DNA of 64,000 bases from Bacillus inaquosorum KCTC 13429 (lineage in GTDB: Bacteria; Bacillota; Bacilli; Bacillales; Bacillaceae): the NCBI RefSeq assembly GCF_000332645.1, contig NZ_AMXN01000004.1, forward strand, positions 62,001-126,000. The letters run 5' to 3'. This document shows, piece by piece, positions 46,866 through 56,724 of this stretch (position 1 is its first letter; each line of letters opens with the position of its first letter). A model generated the notes under the pieces. That model did no database searches and was not told the DNA's origin. It saw nothing but the letters and a program-made list of their open reading frames with translations. The translations under genes were made by a program, and so were the position numbers.

Positions 46866-47501
46866 TCAACGTTTATTTTTTAAAAATACAGATAAATGTT
46901 CGGAGTGCGTGCGTTTTTTCCTCTTTTTCAACAGCAAGTAAAACACAAACAGCACCAAAATCGCTATCCCGATCGGAAGCATATATTGATCGAGAATAGA
47001 GCCGACTTCCTTCCAATTTTCACCGAGTTTCACACCGAGATAAACATATACAAATGTTATCGGGACCATGGCGATGAACGTATAAAGCGAAAACACCCAA
47101 ACGTTCATTTTTGCAATTCCGCACGGTATGGAGATCAATGTGCGGATGCCTGGCAAGAAACGGCCGCTGAAGGCTACAAAGCCCCCATGCTTTTTGAAAA
47201 ATTCATCCGACTTATCGAGAGCCTCAGGTTTAATAAAGAGGTACTTCCCAAAACGCTCAAGAAACGGCCTTCCTCCGTATCGCCCTATCCAATACAGCGT
47301 GAGCGGGCCGGCCACTCCCCCAAGCGACCCCGCCAAAACGGCGCCGGCAAGCGTCATATCACCTTTAGATACCCAATAACCCGCAAGCGGCAGGACGATT
47401 TCAGCAGGGATAAACTCAATACAGAGCGCTAGAAATATTCCAAAATAAGATAAGCTTTTAAATGCTTCTATCCAAGACATAATCAGCTCTTCGATATCCA
47501 T
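46866..47501 (-). CDS. ykoX: DedA-family membrane protein YkoX
   Basis: A 211-residue DedA/SNARE-associated membrane protein. Family features: ELIMSWIEAFKSLSYFG near the N-terminus, the glutamate/arginine motifs FIPAEIVLPLAG and GGFVAFSGRFLPGIRTLIS, and the GAPLTLYWIGRYGGR-like segment. Members are lipid transporters such as undecaprenyl-phosphate or phosphatidylethanolamine flippases; which one this is cannot be told here. The start is at 47501 (MDIEELI), behind AAGTGATG with GGGGA upstream. It ends only 30 bp before the ykoY promoter. Confidence 0.88.
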   Translation of the reverse strand: MDIEELIMSWIEAFKSLSYFGIFLALCIEFIPAEIVLPLAGYWVSKGDMTLAGAVLAGSLGGVAGPLTLYWIGRYGGRPFLERFGKYLFIKPEALDKSDEFFKKHGGFVAFSGRFLPGIRTLISIPCGIAKMNVWVFSLYTFIAMVPITFVYVYLGVKLGENWKEVGSILDQYMLPIGIAILVLFVFYLLLKKRKKRTHSEHLSVFLKNKR

Positions 47502-47644
47502 CACTTCCCCTTTGTCCAAATTTATGTAAAATACATTTGTTTTTTCGGAAAACGTCAACATGATTTTAACACATTTTTCACGGTCAGCTGAACTAAAAAT
47601 AAATCTCAGATGTATTTCTTGCAATTTCTATAGTCTTAAAGGCT

Positions 47645-47671
47645 GAAACTCTGCGGTTAAGCAGCCGATAT
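47645..47671 (+). promoter_or_regulatory. sigma-D-like promoter before ykoW
   Basis: GAAA (47645-47648), 15-bp spacer, GCCGATAT (47664-47671), one mismatch in each element from TAAA-N15-GCCGATAA. It lies 45 bp upstream of the ykoW start. Assignment to sigma-D is from sequence only. Confidence 0.55.
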
Positions 47672-47715
47672 TAAGGAGAGTCAACTAGACTGGAACACAC
47701 GGGGGGAATCTCCAT

Positions 47716-50118
47716 TTGGAAATACACGTAACGTATAATACAACACTCATATGTTTATCTATTCTAATTGCCTGTGCCGCATCGTACACTTCCCTTGAAC
47801 TGTCAAGGAAAGTCACCATCAATACGGGTTTAAAAAGCAAAGTTTGGCTGATCAGCGGCTCACTTATTATGGGATTCGGTATTTGGGCAATGCATTTTGT
47901 CGGGATGATGGCCATGCATATGGAGATGCCGATGCAATATGAATTCATGCCTTTAATGGCATCCATTGGCGCAGCTGTTTCCGGATCATTTGTATCATTA
48001 TATTTTGTCAGCCGGCACATTCTTACATATTACAGACTGCTTACCGGATCAGTAGTGCTGGGCGCATCTATTGCATCTATGCACTATATCGGAATGTCTT
48101 CCATTTCCCGGGTAATGATTATGTACGAACCGATTCTTTTTACAGTTTCAATAATTATTGCAATTGTAGCATCTTTCGTCTCGTTAAAAATATTCTTTGA
48201 TTTGGCTGTAAAAAAACATTCTGATCATCTTATGTTCTATAAAGTCATCAGTTCGATTGTAATGGGTATAGGGATTTCAGGCATGCACTATACGGGGATG
48301 CTTGCGGCGACTTTCCACATGGACATGGCACCACCCGGAAGCCATATGGAGGTCCATACGTTTCATTGGTCGATTTTTGTTACGTTACTCATTTTCTGTA
48401 TACAAACACTATTATTATTCAGTTCCCATGCCGACCGAAAGTTTATTAAACAGAGCGAACGCATAAAAGATAACGAACAGAGGTTTCAGTCTTTAATCAT
48501 TCACAATATTGATGCCATTTTTATTTTGTCATTAGAAGGAGAGATTATATCATCCAATCATGCTGGTGAGGACATGGTCAGCAAATTTGGATTTAGCATG
48601 CACGATTGGAGAAACTATACATCGCAGAAGATTAAGCGCCTTTTTGAGCAAGTCAAAAAAGAGAAACAAGCCATTAACAGCGATAGCGACCTTACCACTG
48701 AAAAAGGCCAGTTCCACTTAAATATTACGCTCATACCCGTTGAGGTCAATCAAGAGCTGGACAGCATTTATGTTATCTGCAAGGACATGACAAAGCAGTA
48801 TAGAGCAGAAAAAGAAATCCATAGAATGGCTCATTACGATTCGCTAACAGATTTACCCAACAGACGGCACGCCATCTCGCACTTAACAGAGGTGCTGAAT
48901 CGCGAGTATACCTTAAATTATAACACCGTTGTATTCTTTCTGGACTTAAACCGCTTTAAAGTGATTAACGATGCACTAGGACATAATGTCGGCGATCAGC
49001 TGCTTCAGCTGGCAGCTAGACGTCTGTCTTCTGTTGTCCCTGATAATGGATTTATCGCCCGCCTTGGCGGAGATGAATTTATTATCATATTGACGGACGC
49101 CAATACCAGAACAGGCGAAGCAGATGTTTTAGCAAGAAAAATTATCCAAAAATTCAAAAAGCCATTTAAAATCCAGGATCACACGCTTGTCACATCTGTC
49201 AGTATCGGGATTGCGATATCACCGAAAGACGGGACGGACGGCCTTGAATTGATGAAAAAAGCAGATATGGCGATGTATGCCGCTAAAGAACGAAACAAAA
49301 GCAAATACAGATACTATTCTTTTTCAATCGGCAACAAAGAAACCGTCAAGCTTAACCAAGAGATGGTGCTCAGAGAAGCCATAGAAAACAATCGATTTGT
49401 CTTGCATTATCAGCCTCAATTCAGTACAAAAAATCAAAGAATGACGGGTGCCGAAGCACTAATACGCCTTGTCACCCCCGATGGGCAGCTGTGTCCGCCC
49501 GGAGAATTCATTGGTGTTGCTGAAGAGACGGGTCTCATTATTGATATCGGAAAGTGGATAATAGATGAAGCCTGCAAGCAGGCAAGGGCTTGGTATGACA
49601 AAGGCTTTGATCTTTCTGTCGCTATTAATATTTCCGCCAGACAGTTTCAATCCGAAGATCTGATTCCCCTGATCAAGGACACGCTAATGAAATACCAGCT
49701 TCCTCCGCAGCTTCTTGAAGTTGAAGTGACAGAAAGCATGACAATGGACAATCTCGATCACTCCAAAAAGGTTTTGTCGTCTTTAACGGAATTAGGAATC
49801 AGAATCAGTATTGACGATTTCGGAACGGGGCACAGTTCTCTTAGCTATTTGAAGGATTTTCCGATTCACAGGCTGAAAATCGACAAATCGTTTATCGATG
49901 ATATTCAAACCCATCCGAAATCAGAGCAAATTACCGGGGCTATTATTGCCATGGGCCATCAGCTGTCTTTGCAGGTGATTGCTGAAGGCGTGGAAAATTC
50001 AGCTCAAAAACAGCTTCTTTACGAAAAAGGCTGTGACCATTTACAAGGCTTCTATTTCAGCAGGCCGATACCGCCGGAACAACTCGAACAATTAATTCTC
50101 GAACAGCCGCCGCAATAA
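47716..50118 (+). CDS. ykoW: MHYT-PAS-GGDEF-EAL c-di-GMP protein YkoW (DgcW)
   Basis: An 800-residue membrane protein. Residues 1-230 hold seven helices with the MHYT sensor motifs (MHFVGMMAMHME, MHYIGMSS, MHYTGMLAATFHMD), which are thought to bind copper or a gas. A PAS domain follows (about 255-365), then a diguanylate cyclase with intact GGDEF at 451-455 and a phosphodiesterase domain with EAL at 580-582, DDFGTG and an intact C-terminus. The start is TTG at 47716 behind GGGGGG. Both catalytic signatures are intact, so the net activity cannot be predicted. A sigma-D-like promoter lies upstream. Confidence 0.93.
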   Translation: MEIHVTYNTTLICLSILIACAASYTSLELSRKVTINTGLKSKVWLISGSLIMGFGIWAMHFVGMMAMHMEMPMQYEFMPLMASIGAAVSGSFVSLYFVSRHILTYYRLLTGSVVLGASIASMHYIGMSSISRVMIMYEPILFTVSIIIAIVASFVSLKIFFDLAVKKHSDHLMFYKVISSIVMGIGISGMHYTGMLAATFHMDMAPPGSHMEVHTFHWSIFVTLLIFCIQTLLLFSSHADRKFIKQSERIKDNEQRFQSLIIHNIDAIFILSLEGEIISSNHAGEDMVSKFGFSMHDWRNYTSQKIKRLFEQVKKEKQAINSDSDLTTEKGQFHLNITLIPVEVNQELDSIYVICKDMTKQYRAEKEIHRMAHYDSLTDLPNRRHAISHLTEVLNREYTLNYNTVVFFLDLNRFKVINDALGHNVGDQLLQLAARRLSSVVPDNGFIARLGGDEFIIILTDANTRTGEADVLARKIIQKFKKPFKIQDHTLVTSVSIGIAISPKDGTDGLELMKKADMAMYAAKERNKSKYRYYSFSIGNKETVKLNQEMVLREAIENNRFVLHYQPQFSTKNQRMTGAEALIRLVTPDGQLCPPGEFIGVAEETGLIIDIGKWIIDEACKQARAWYDKGFDLSVAINISARQFQSEDLIPLIKDTLMKYQLPPQLLEVEVTESMTMDNLDHSKKVLSSLTELGIRISIDDFGTGHSSLSYLKDFPIHRLKIDKSFIDDIQTHPKSEQITGAIIAMGHQLSLQVIAEGVENSAQKQLLYEKGCDHLQGFYFSRPIPPEQLEQLILEQPPQ

Positions 50119-50136
50119 CAGTGCCGGCTGTTTTTT
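50103..50136 (+). terminator. ykoW terminator
   Basis: CAGCCG-ccgcaataacagtg-CCGGCTG followed by seven T. The hairpin starts inside the last codons of ykoW. Confidence 0.82.
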
Positions 50137-50206
50137 TACCCATAAGTTGCTACACATGAATCGTACTCCTCCTCTTCACACTAAAGAAAAAAAGGGGTTT
50201 ATCGAT

Positions 50207-51091
50207 ATGCATACAATGTGGAAGGGATCGATCAGTTTCGGATTAGTAAACATTCCCATCAAGCTATATGCGGCCACAGAGGATAAAGACATTAAGCTGC
50301 GAAGCCTTCATAAAGAGGATCACGCGCCAATCAAATACGAAAAAATTTGCACGAATTGCGAAAAAACACTCGGTCCTGATGAAATTGTAAAGGGATACGA
50401 ATATGTAAAAGGAAAATATGTGGTGCTGACGGACGATGATCTAAAAAGCTTAAAGCAGGAGCATGAGGAGAAAGCCGTTGAGATTGTTGATTTTGTTCAG
50501 CTTCAGGAAATTGACCCGATTTATTTTAATCGCTCCTACTTTGTCGGCCCCGGGGATAACGGCACGAAAGCCTATACCCTGCTGCGTGAGGCGCTGCGCT
50601 CTACCGGAAAGATCGGCATCGCCAATATGACAATCAGGTCCAAGCAGCAGCTTGCCATTCTCCGTGTTTATGAAAATTGTATCATTATGGAGTCTATCCA
50701 TTATCCGGATGAGGTCAGAAGCGCTGCCCATGTCCCAGGTGTACCGGATCAATCGAATGTAAACGATAAGGAACTGCAAACCGCTATCACATTAATAGAT
50801 GAGCTGACGACTGAGTTTGAGCCTGAGAAATATGAAGATACGTACCGGCACGCCCTGCTGCAAAGAGTCAATGACAAGCTCGAAAATAAAGAAACAGCCG
50901 TCACTCCTGATAAAGCGCCTCCTCGTGAAGATGTCATCGACCTTGTCAGCGCTCTGCAAGCCAGCATCGACCGCACGAGAAAGCCGAACCGGGAAACCCC
51001 GGCAGCCGCACCAGAACAGGCCGCTGAACCGAAAGGAGCCGGAGATAAAAAACAAAAAACGACTAGAAAAAAAGCCTCCGGCACGTCATAA
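50207..51091 (+). CDS. ykoV: Ku DNA end-binding protein YkoV
   Basis: Bacterial Ku of 294 residues, the end-binding factor of non-homologous end joining. The Ku core starts MHTMWKGSISFGLVNIPIKLY and includes CTNCEKTLGPDEIVKGYEY and the YFVGPGDNGTKAYTLL beta-barrel segment. The C-terminal tail (from about 250) is Ala/Pro/Lys-rich, as expected for a DNA- and ligase-interacting extension. The ATG at 50207 is chosen from the family start; the frame is open 20 codons upstream. It is three bases before the ligase gene. Forespore expression is known for this pair. Confidence 0.94.
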   Translation: MHTMWKGSISFGLVNIPIKLYAATEDKDIKLRSLHKEDHAPIKYEKICTNCEKTLGPDEIVKGYEYVKGKYVVLTDDDLKSLKQEHEEKAVEIVDFVQLQEIDPIYFNRSYFVGPGDNGTKAYTLLREALRSTGKIGIANMTIRSKQQLAILRVYENCIIMESIHYPDEVRSAAHVPGVPDQSNVNDKELQTAITLIDELTTEFEPEKYEDTYRHALLQRVNDKLENKETAVTPDKAPPREDVIDLVSALQASIDRTRKPNRETPAAAPEQAAEPKGAGDKKQKTTRKKASGTS

Positions 51092-51094
51092 CAC

Positions 51095-52930
51095 ATGGCG
51101 TTTACGATGCAGCCCGTCCTTACTTCGTCACCGCCAAAAGGAGCAGAATGGCGCTACGAAGTAAAATATGATGGATACCGCTGCATTCTCCGTATCCATT
51201 CAGCAGGTGTGACTTTAACTAGCAGAAATGGCTTGGAGCTTAACAGCACCTTCCCTGAAATCACTCAATTCGCCAAGACAGCCTTTCAGCACATGGAAAA
51301 AGATCTTCCGCTGACACTCGATGGCGAAATTGTATGTTTGGTGAACCCTTGTCGTGCAGATTTTGAACACCTTCAAGTGCGGGGGCGTTTGAAAAGACCA
51401 GACAAGATTCAGGAATCGGCAAACGCGCGGCCGTGCTGCTTTCTCGCCTTTGATCTGTTAGAGCGAAGCGGAGAAGATGTATCATCTCTTGCATATCTGG
51501 ATCGAAAAAAATCGCTGTACGATCTCATGTCTGCGGCAAAGCTTCCTGCGTCTCCAGATCCTTATGCTAAGGAAACCATTCAGTATATCCCCTGCTATGA
51601 TCATTTTGATCCTATTTGGGAGATGGTTACGAAATATGACGGAGAAGGAATTGTAGCAAAGAAAACAAACAGCAAATGGCTTGAAAAAAAGCGGTCGTCC
51701 GATTGGCTCAAATATAAAAATTTTAAACAAGCTTATGTTTGTATAACAGGTTTCAACCCCAACAATGGCTTTCTGACGGTGTCTGTGTTAAAAAACGGCG
51801 TCATGACACCTATTGCCTCCGTCTCACACGGAATGCGAGATGAGGAAAAAAGCGCCATACGCGAGATTATGGAACAGCACGGACATAAAACAGCATCAGG
51901 TGAATTTACGCTTGAACCGTCGATTTGTGCAACCGTTCAATACTTAACGATTCTCCAAGGTACATTAAGAGAGGTATCGTTTGTCAGCTTTGAATTCCAT
52001 ATGGACTGGACTGAATGCACGTATGCGCAAGTCATACGCCACTCAAAACCGGTCCATCCAAAGCTTCAGTTCACAAGCTTGGATAAAATCGTATTTGAAA
52101 AGAATAAAAAAACAAAGGAAGATTTTATTCAGTACATGATTGAAGTCAGTGACTACCTGTTCCCATTTCTGAAAAACCGTGCTGTCACCGTCATCCGCTA
52201 TCCGCATGGATCAAGGAGCGAATCGTTTTTTCAAAAAAATAAGCCAGATTATGCACCGGATTTTGTTCAATCTTTCTTTGACGGAAGCCATGAGCATATC
52301 GTCTGCGAGGACATGTCCACTTTATTATGGCTTGCCAACCAGCTTGCTTTGGAGTTTCATGTTCCTTTTCAAACCATTAAAAGCAGACGTCCGGCTGAGA
52401 TAGTCATTGATTTGGACCCGCCTTCACGAGATGACTTTCTCATGGCCGTGCAGGCTGCAAATGAACTGAAGCGGCTGTTTGACTCCTTTGGCATCACATC
52501 GTACCCGAAGCTGTCCGGCAACAAGGGCATCCAGCTTTATATTCCTTTGTCTCCTGAGGCATTTACGTATGAAGAAACACGCCAATTTACACAGCTGATC
52601 GCAGAGTACTGCACCAATGCATTTCCCGAGCTCTTTACGACAGAACGCTTGATTAAAAACAGGCACGGCAAATTGTATCTTGATTATTTGCAGCATGCAG
52701 AAGGTAAAACGATTATCTGTCCTTATTCGACAAGAGGGAACGACCTTGGCACTGTCGCGGCACCGCTCTATTGGCATGAGGTACAAACATCCTTAACGCC
52801 CGCCCTGTTTACGATTGATACTGTCGTTGATCGTATTAAGAAGCTTGGCTGCCCATTTTTTGATTTTTACCGTTACCCGCAAGACGAGCCTCTTAGCGCC
52901 ATTTTACATCAGTTGCAGAAAAAGAGCTGA
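51095..52930 (+). CDS. ykoU: NHEJ DNA ligase LigD (YkoU)
   Basis: A 611-residue ATP-dependent DNA ligase joined to a primase-type polymerase. The ligase comes first, with nucleotidyl-transfer Lys24 (RYEVKYDGYRC), followed by the motifs LDGEIVCL and DGEGIVAKK and the OB domain. The C-terminal polymerase domain (about 330-600) has the metal-binding pair IVIDLDPP. The phosphoesterase domain of some LigD proteins is missing, which is normal in Bacillus. It works with Ku (ykoV) to repair breaks in dormant or germinating spores. Confidence 0.95.
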   Translation: MAFTMQPVLTSSPPKGAEWRYEVKYDGYRCILRIHSAGVTLTSRNGLELNSTFPEITQFAKTAFQHMEKDLPLTLDGEIVCLVNPCRADFEHLQVRGRLKRPDKIQESANARPCCFLAFDLLERSGEDVSSLAYLDRKKSLYDLMSAAKLPASPDPYAKETIQYIPCYDHFDPIWEMVTKYDGEGIVAKKTNSKWLEKKRSSDWLKYKNFKQAYVCITGFNPNNGFLTVSVLKNGVMTPIASVSHGMRDEEKSAIREIMEQHGHKTASGEFTLEPSICATVQYLTILQGTLREVSFVSFEFHMDWTECTYAQVIRHSKPVHPKLQFTSLDKIVFEKNKKTKEDFIQYMIEVSDYLFPFLKNRAVTVIRYPHGSRSESFFQKNKPDYAPDFVQSFFDGSHEHIVCEDMSTLLWLANQLALEFHVPFQTIKSRRPAEIVIDLDPPSRDDFLMAVQAANELKRLFDSFGITSYPKLSGNKGIQLYIPLSPEAFTYEETRQFTQLIAEYCTNAFPELFTTERLIKNRHGKLYLDYLQHAEGKTIICPYSTRGNDLGTVAAPLYWHEVQTSLTPALFTIDTVVDRIKKLGCPFFDFYRYPQDEPLSAILHQLQKKS

Positions 52931-52949
52931 CTAATTAAGTCAGCTCTTT
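52921..52949. terminator. bidirectional terminator ykoU/ykoT
   Basis: AAAGAGCTGACTaattAAGTCAGCTCTTT, a perfect stem containing the ykoU stop codon; T tracts are short. Confidence 0.75.
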
Positions 52950-52953
52950 CCGT

Positions 52954-53967
52954 TCAACTGTACTTTTTTTCCAACCGTTCTTCTTCCTGGCGCTGGAGCG
53001 GGCTCAGCGGATCATTATATAAATCGATATCAATTGCATATTTCGGCCGTCTTTTCACTTCAGAAAAAATCGTACCGATATACTCTCCGATGATCCCGAT
53101 TCCCATTAATTGCAGCCCGCCCAAAAACCAAATGGAAATGATGAGCGACGCCCAGCCTGCATTTGTATGGCCGAGCAGCTTTTGAATGAACGCGCCGATT
53201 CCCGCCACAGCACTGACGAAAAGTAAAACAAAACCTAAAAGCGTAAAGAATCGAATTGGCGCAACACTGAATGATGTAATCCCGTTAAAAGCGAATGATA
53301 GCATTTTTTTGAGCGGATATTTCGTTTTACCGGCAAAGCGTTCCTTGCGGTCATACAAGACTTCGGCTGATTTAAAGCCGATCATGGGAACAATGCCTCT
53401 TAGAAACAGATTCGCTTCCGGATAGCGCGCAAGCTCTTCAAGCGATCTTTTATTCATTAAACGAAAATCAGCATGATTATAAATTAATTTAATCCCAAGC
53501 TTATTCATCAGGCGATAAAACCCTAAAGCGGTCGTGCGCTTGAAAAAGGTATCGGTTTTTCTGCTCCGGCGAACACCGTAAACGATCTCGCAGCCCTCAT
53601 GATATTTCAGTATAAAATCCCGGATCACAGAGATGTCGTCCTGAAGATCAGCATCAATCGAGATGACGCAGTCTGATCTGTTCTTCGCTTTATGGAGTCC
53701 GGCTAAAAGCGCTTTTTGGTGTCCGACATTGCAGGCTAATTTTAAGCCGGTAATCTTCTTGTTTCTTATGCTTTCCATGGCAATCAAGGCCCAGGTTCTG
53801 TCTTTGCTGCCGTCATCGACAAACAGAATTTTACTGTCTTCAGCAATTAATTTTTCTTCAATTAAGCCGTCTACAACCTCTGTCAGCTGACGGCTTGTCT
53901 CTTGAAACACTTCCTCTTCATTGAAACACGGAACGACGATGGTTAACACTGGCTGTGGCTGTTTCAA
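52954..53967 (-). CDS. ykoT: GtrB-type polyprenyl-phosphate glycosyltransferase YkoT
   Basis: A 337-residue GT2 enzyme with the order: catalytic domain (about 1-220), then two membrane helices (about 232-260 and 270-295). DXD-like metal binding is in VISIDADLQDD, and the N-terminal VVPCFNEEEVF is typical. Family members charge undecaprenyl phosphate with a sugar on the inner face. It follows ykoS by 12 bp. By analogy with CsbB-YfhO it probably supplies lipid-linked sugar to YkoS. Confidence 0.9.
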   Translation of the reverse strand: MKQPQPVLTIVVPCFNEEEVFQETSRQLTEVVDGLIEEKLIAEDSKILFVDDGSKDRTWALIAMESIRNKKITGLKLACNVGHQKALLAGLHKAKNRSDCVISIDADLQDDISVIRDFILKYHEGCEIVYGVRRSRKTDTFFKRTTALGFYRLMNKLGIKLIYNHADFRLMNKRSLEELARYPEANLFLRGIVPMIGFKSAEVLYDRKERFAGKTKYPLKKMLSFAFNGITSFSVAPIRFFTLLGFVLLFVSAVAGIGAFIQKLLGHTNAGWASLIISIWFLGGLQLMGIGIIGEYIGTIFSEVKRRPKYAIDIDLYNDPLSPLQRQEEERLEKKYS

Positions 53968-53979
53968 TCGATATCCTCC

Positions 53980-55674
53980 TTATCTTGTTTCATATAAATA
54001 AATGCGCCAGGCGGAATCTTTATGGTCAAACGTCTTGACGAGCGCGAGATGGTTTTGGTCAGCATTCATGATCGGAACTGAAGAAAAAATGTAACGTCCG
54101 CCCATTTTTTTAAATACATCTGTATTTAATTCCAGATTGTTGATCGTTTTCTTCGAGTTCTTTTTAAAATCATACCGTTTACCGAGCTCGTTGACGAAAA
54201 GGTAGCAGCGGCTGCCCCATTCATCAAAATATTGTTTCAGCCGAGCGTTTTTTTCCAGCTCTTTTTCGATGATTTTCCTAAATTCATATTTATATGAGAG
54301 CGGGTACAGGTTGTTATACGTATCTAACGTGTAAAACCCGTTATATTGGGCGATAGACGGATGCAGTCCGATACTCGCCACCCTGTATGAATCTTGCGGA
54401 CGCCCGATGTACTCCTTAATCTCTTTGAATTGCTCGGATGCATAAAACTCCCGGAATGTCGGCGCATTGTAGTGAACGCCATACGTATATTCTTCATTAA
54501 AAGGCGCCAATACCATCAGCTGTGCTGCCACAGCGGCATATACAAGCCATTTCCACCCTCTTCCCATTCGCCAAATGAGATATAAAGCAAGCGCAAAGCT
54601 CACGTATATGACAAGCGGCCGCAGGAAATGAAAACGGGCAAAATTAAATTCAGCTAAAAAGGCAAATTTCTGCTTTGGCACCGCCCATATTTTGTTGAAC
54701 CAAAACGCATACCATAAAGACAGTCCGTAATTAAGTACACATAAAAACAGATACACATTTTCCGGCTTTGTCCGGTTTCGCTTGAACAGCAAAGCTGCAA
54801 ATAAAAGCAGCAGGATCGGGAGGATGACAACGGTGTGAACGGTCATCACATGATTATGGCCATAGACAAAGTTCTTTACGGATAGGCGGAGAGAATGCCA
54901 AACGTCATGCCTGGATGAAATAAATTCAATCCGATGCATCGGTGCGTGCGAGAACAGCATCGAATAAACGAGCCGGTACTCTACGAAAAGATAAATACTG
55001 GTCATAAAAGCAATACTGCCTAAGAACATCAAATTCCATCTTCTTTTTGTGATAGCATCATACAGCCAAAAGCACACCATTCCTGCCAAGAAAAAGAAGA
55101 AGCCTAAGACAAAGCTTGAATATAAAGGAAGCAAACCGAGCGTCAGCCACTCTCTCCATGAGATATCCCCTTTTCGGATATTCAAAAAAGCCCACAATGC
55201 CAAAGGATATCCAAGCGTACTCAGCATTCCCGAAGGCCAGAAAGGTGTTAAGGCAAATGCCAGCGATACGCCAATTCGGATGAAAGCCGCCTTTGGCTCT
55301 GGGATCACATGCTTCTTCAGCAGCACATACATTCCAAAAAAAGCGACAACCCTTGTAATTGTCTGGCTTATTGCATAGGCAGTCATGGAAGAAAAGAAAG
55401 CATGCAGCCAAACAATTCCGCTCAACTCGGTGCCAAAGGCATCCCGCGGCAGGCCGTTAATGATTTGCGGAATGGCCGCGTCAACCTTGCCGACGATTTC
55501 TCCGCTATCTGCCAGCACCTTGTACCAAGCGATATTGGAATCTAAATTATCGTGGACACGAATATGGGCATCCTCCTTTAAAATAAAAAGCGGGGATACA
55601 TACAGCAAAAGAAGAAATAATGCGATCCAGAGATAATATGTTTCTTTTTTGTGTTGTCTCATCAATCGTAACAT
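53980..55674 (-). CDS. ykoS: GT-C-like membrane protein YkoS
   Basis: A 564-residue protein with about eleven membrane helices up to residue 405 and a hydrophilic C-terminal domain. The first outer loop carries acidic residues (FILKEDAHIRVHDNLDSN), as expected for GT-C glycosyltransferases that use polyprenyl-phosphate sugars. Together with YkoT it is likely to transfer a sugar to an envelope polymer such as a teichoic acid. Acceptor and sugar are unknown; the role is inference from the gene pair. First gene of a two-gene operon. Confidence 0.82.
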   Translation of the reverse strand: MLRLMRQHKKETYYLWIALFLLLLYVSPLFILKEDAHIRVHDNLDSNIAWYKVLADSGEIVGKVDAAIPQIINGLPRDAFGTELSGIVWLHAFFSSMTAYAISQTITRVVAFFGMYVLLKKHVIPEPKAAFIRIGVSLAFALTPFWPSGMLSTLGYPLALWAFLNIRKGDISWREWLTLGLLPLYSSFVLGFFFFLAGMVCFWLYDAITKRRWNLMFLGSIAFMTSIYLFVEYRLVYSMLFSHAPMHRIEFISSRHDVWHSLRLSVKNFVYGHNHVMTVHTVVILPILLLLFAALLFKRNRTKPENVYLFLCVLNYGLSLWYAFWFNKIWAVPKQKFAFLAEFNFARFHFLRPLVIYVSFALALYLIWRMGRGWKWLVYAAVAAQLMVLAPFNEEYTYGVHYNAPTFREFYASEQFKEIKEYIGRPQDSYRVASIGLHPSIAQYNGFYTLDTYNNLYPLSYKYEFRKIIEKELEKNARLKQYFDEWGSRCYLFVNELGKRYDFKKNSKKTINNLELNTDVFKKMGGRYIFSSVPIMNADQNHLALVKTFDHKDSAWRIYLYETR

Positions 55675-55870
55675 CGCTTACACATCCATCTGTTATTCTG
55701 ACTCCATATCCGGCATGTTCTGCCTCATGTGTCAAAATTTATTATCCCTTTTCCCTTCTAAAACATTCATCAGATGACAATCCGTTTTTCAACCTGTCTC
55801 TTACCCATTAATTCCCGCTATCCATAAGGCCCGATCACTTACTATACTGATAGGAGGGAGGGGATATATT

Positions 55871-56683
55871 TTGTTTACAATCTTACTTTCATTGGCCATA
55901 CTCGTATGTGTGCCATTTATATATAAAGCGAAACGCAATACAAAAGACGTGAAGGTCAACACTATTTCAATTGATCAAAAAGACGGTCTTCCAGCCAGAA
56001 AAAAATTAAATATCCTTCATTTATCAGATCTTCACTTAGAAAACATTTCTGTTTCACCTGAAGAGCTGTATCATTTAACAAAAAATCAGCCTGTGGACAT
56101 TATTGCGCTTACCGGGGATTTTCTAGATCGGAAACGTAATATTCCGAAGCTGGCAGGTTATTTAAACGCATTGCAAAAGCTGAAGCCTGCATATGGAATG
56201 TACGCGGTGTTCGGTAACCATGATTATGTATTGAAAGAAAAGGACTTTCAGAGATTGAAGCGTGTTTTAGAGGAAAACGGCTGTATCACGCTGCAAAATG
56301 AACATGTTCAAATCGAGACGGCTGCAGGGCCTGTCAATATTATCGGCATTGATGATTACAGCACGAATCGCAGTAATATTACTGGCTCTTATCAAAATCT
56401 AGACAACGGCTATCATCTTGTTTTAACACATGACCCAAACATTATTCTGGATATGAAAGATGTTCATTTTGATTACCTGCTGTCAGGCCATTTTCACGGC
56501 GGCCAAATCCACTGGCCAAAACCGTATCATTTGGTGAAAATGGGCAAGCTCGTGCGCATGAACATGATTAAAGGGCTTCATTATCACCACGATAAGCCGT
56601 TTTATATCAGCGAAGGCTTAGGACAAACCGGTGTGAATATCCGTGTCGGAAGCCGCCCTGAAGTGACATTTCATCAGATATAA
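55871..56683 (+). CDS. ykoQ: metallophosphoesterase YkoQ
   Basis: A 270-residue calcineurin-like phosphoesterase with one N-terminal membrane anchor (about 2-17). The full metal-site set is present: LSDLHLEN, LTGDFLDRK, FGNHDYV, LTHDPN and LSGHFHGGQ. The start is a TTG at 55871 with GGAGGGAGG upstream. It resembles YaeI/YkuE phosphodiesterases that act on lipid substrates; the substrate is unknown. It is convergent with ykoP. Confidence 0.88.
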   Translation: MFTILLSLAILVCVPFIYKAKRNTKDVKVNTISIDQKDGLPARKKLNILHLSDLHLENISVSPEELYHLTKNQPVDIIALTGDFLDRKRNIPKLAGYLNALQKLKPAYGMYAVFGNHDYVLKEKDFQRLKRVLEENGCITLQNEHVQIETAAGPVNIIGIDDYSTNRSNITGSYQNLDNGYHLVLTHDPNIILDMKDVHFDYLLSGHFHGGQIHWPKPYHLVKMGKLVRMNMIKGLHYHHDKPFYISEGLGQTGVNIRVGSRPEVTFHQI

Positions 56684-56685
56684 TC

Positions 56686-56724
56686 AAAAAAGACTGTGCT
56701 GACCAAGGCATCAGTCTTTTTTTT
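56686..56724. terminator. bidirectional terminator ykoQ/ykoP
   Basis: AAAAAAGACTG and CAGTCTTTTTTTT pair across the loop. It contains the ykoP stop codon. Confidence 0.85.
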
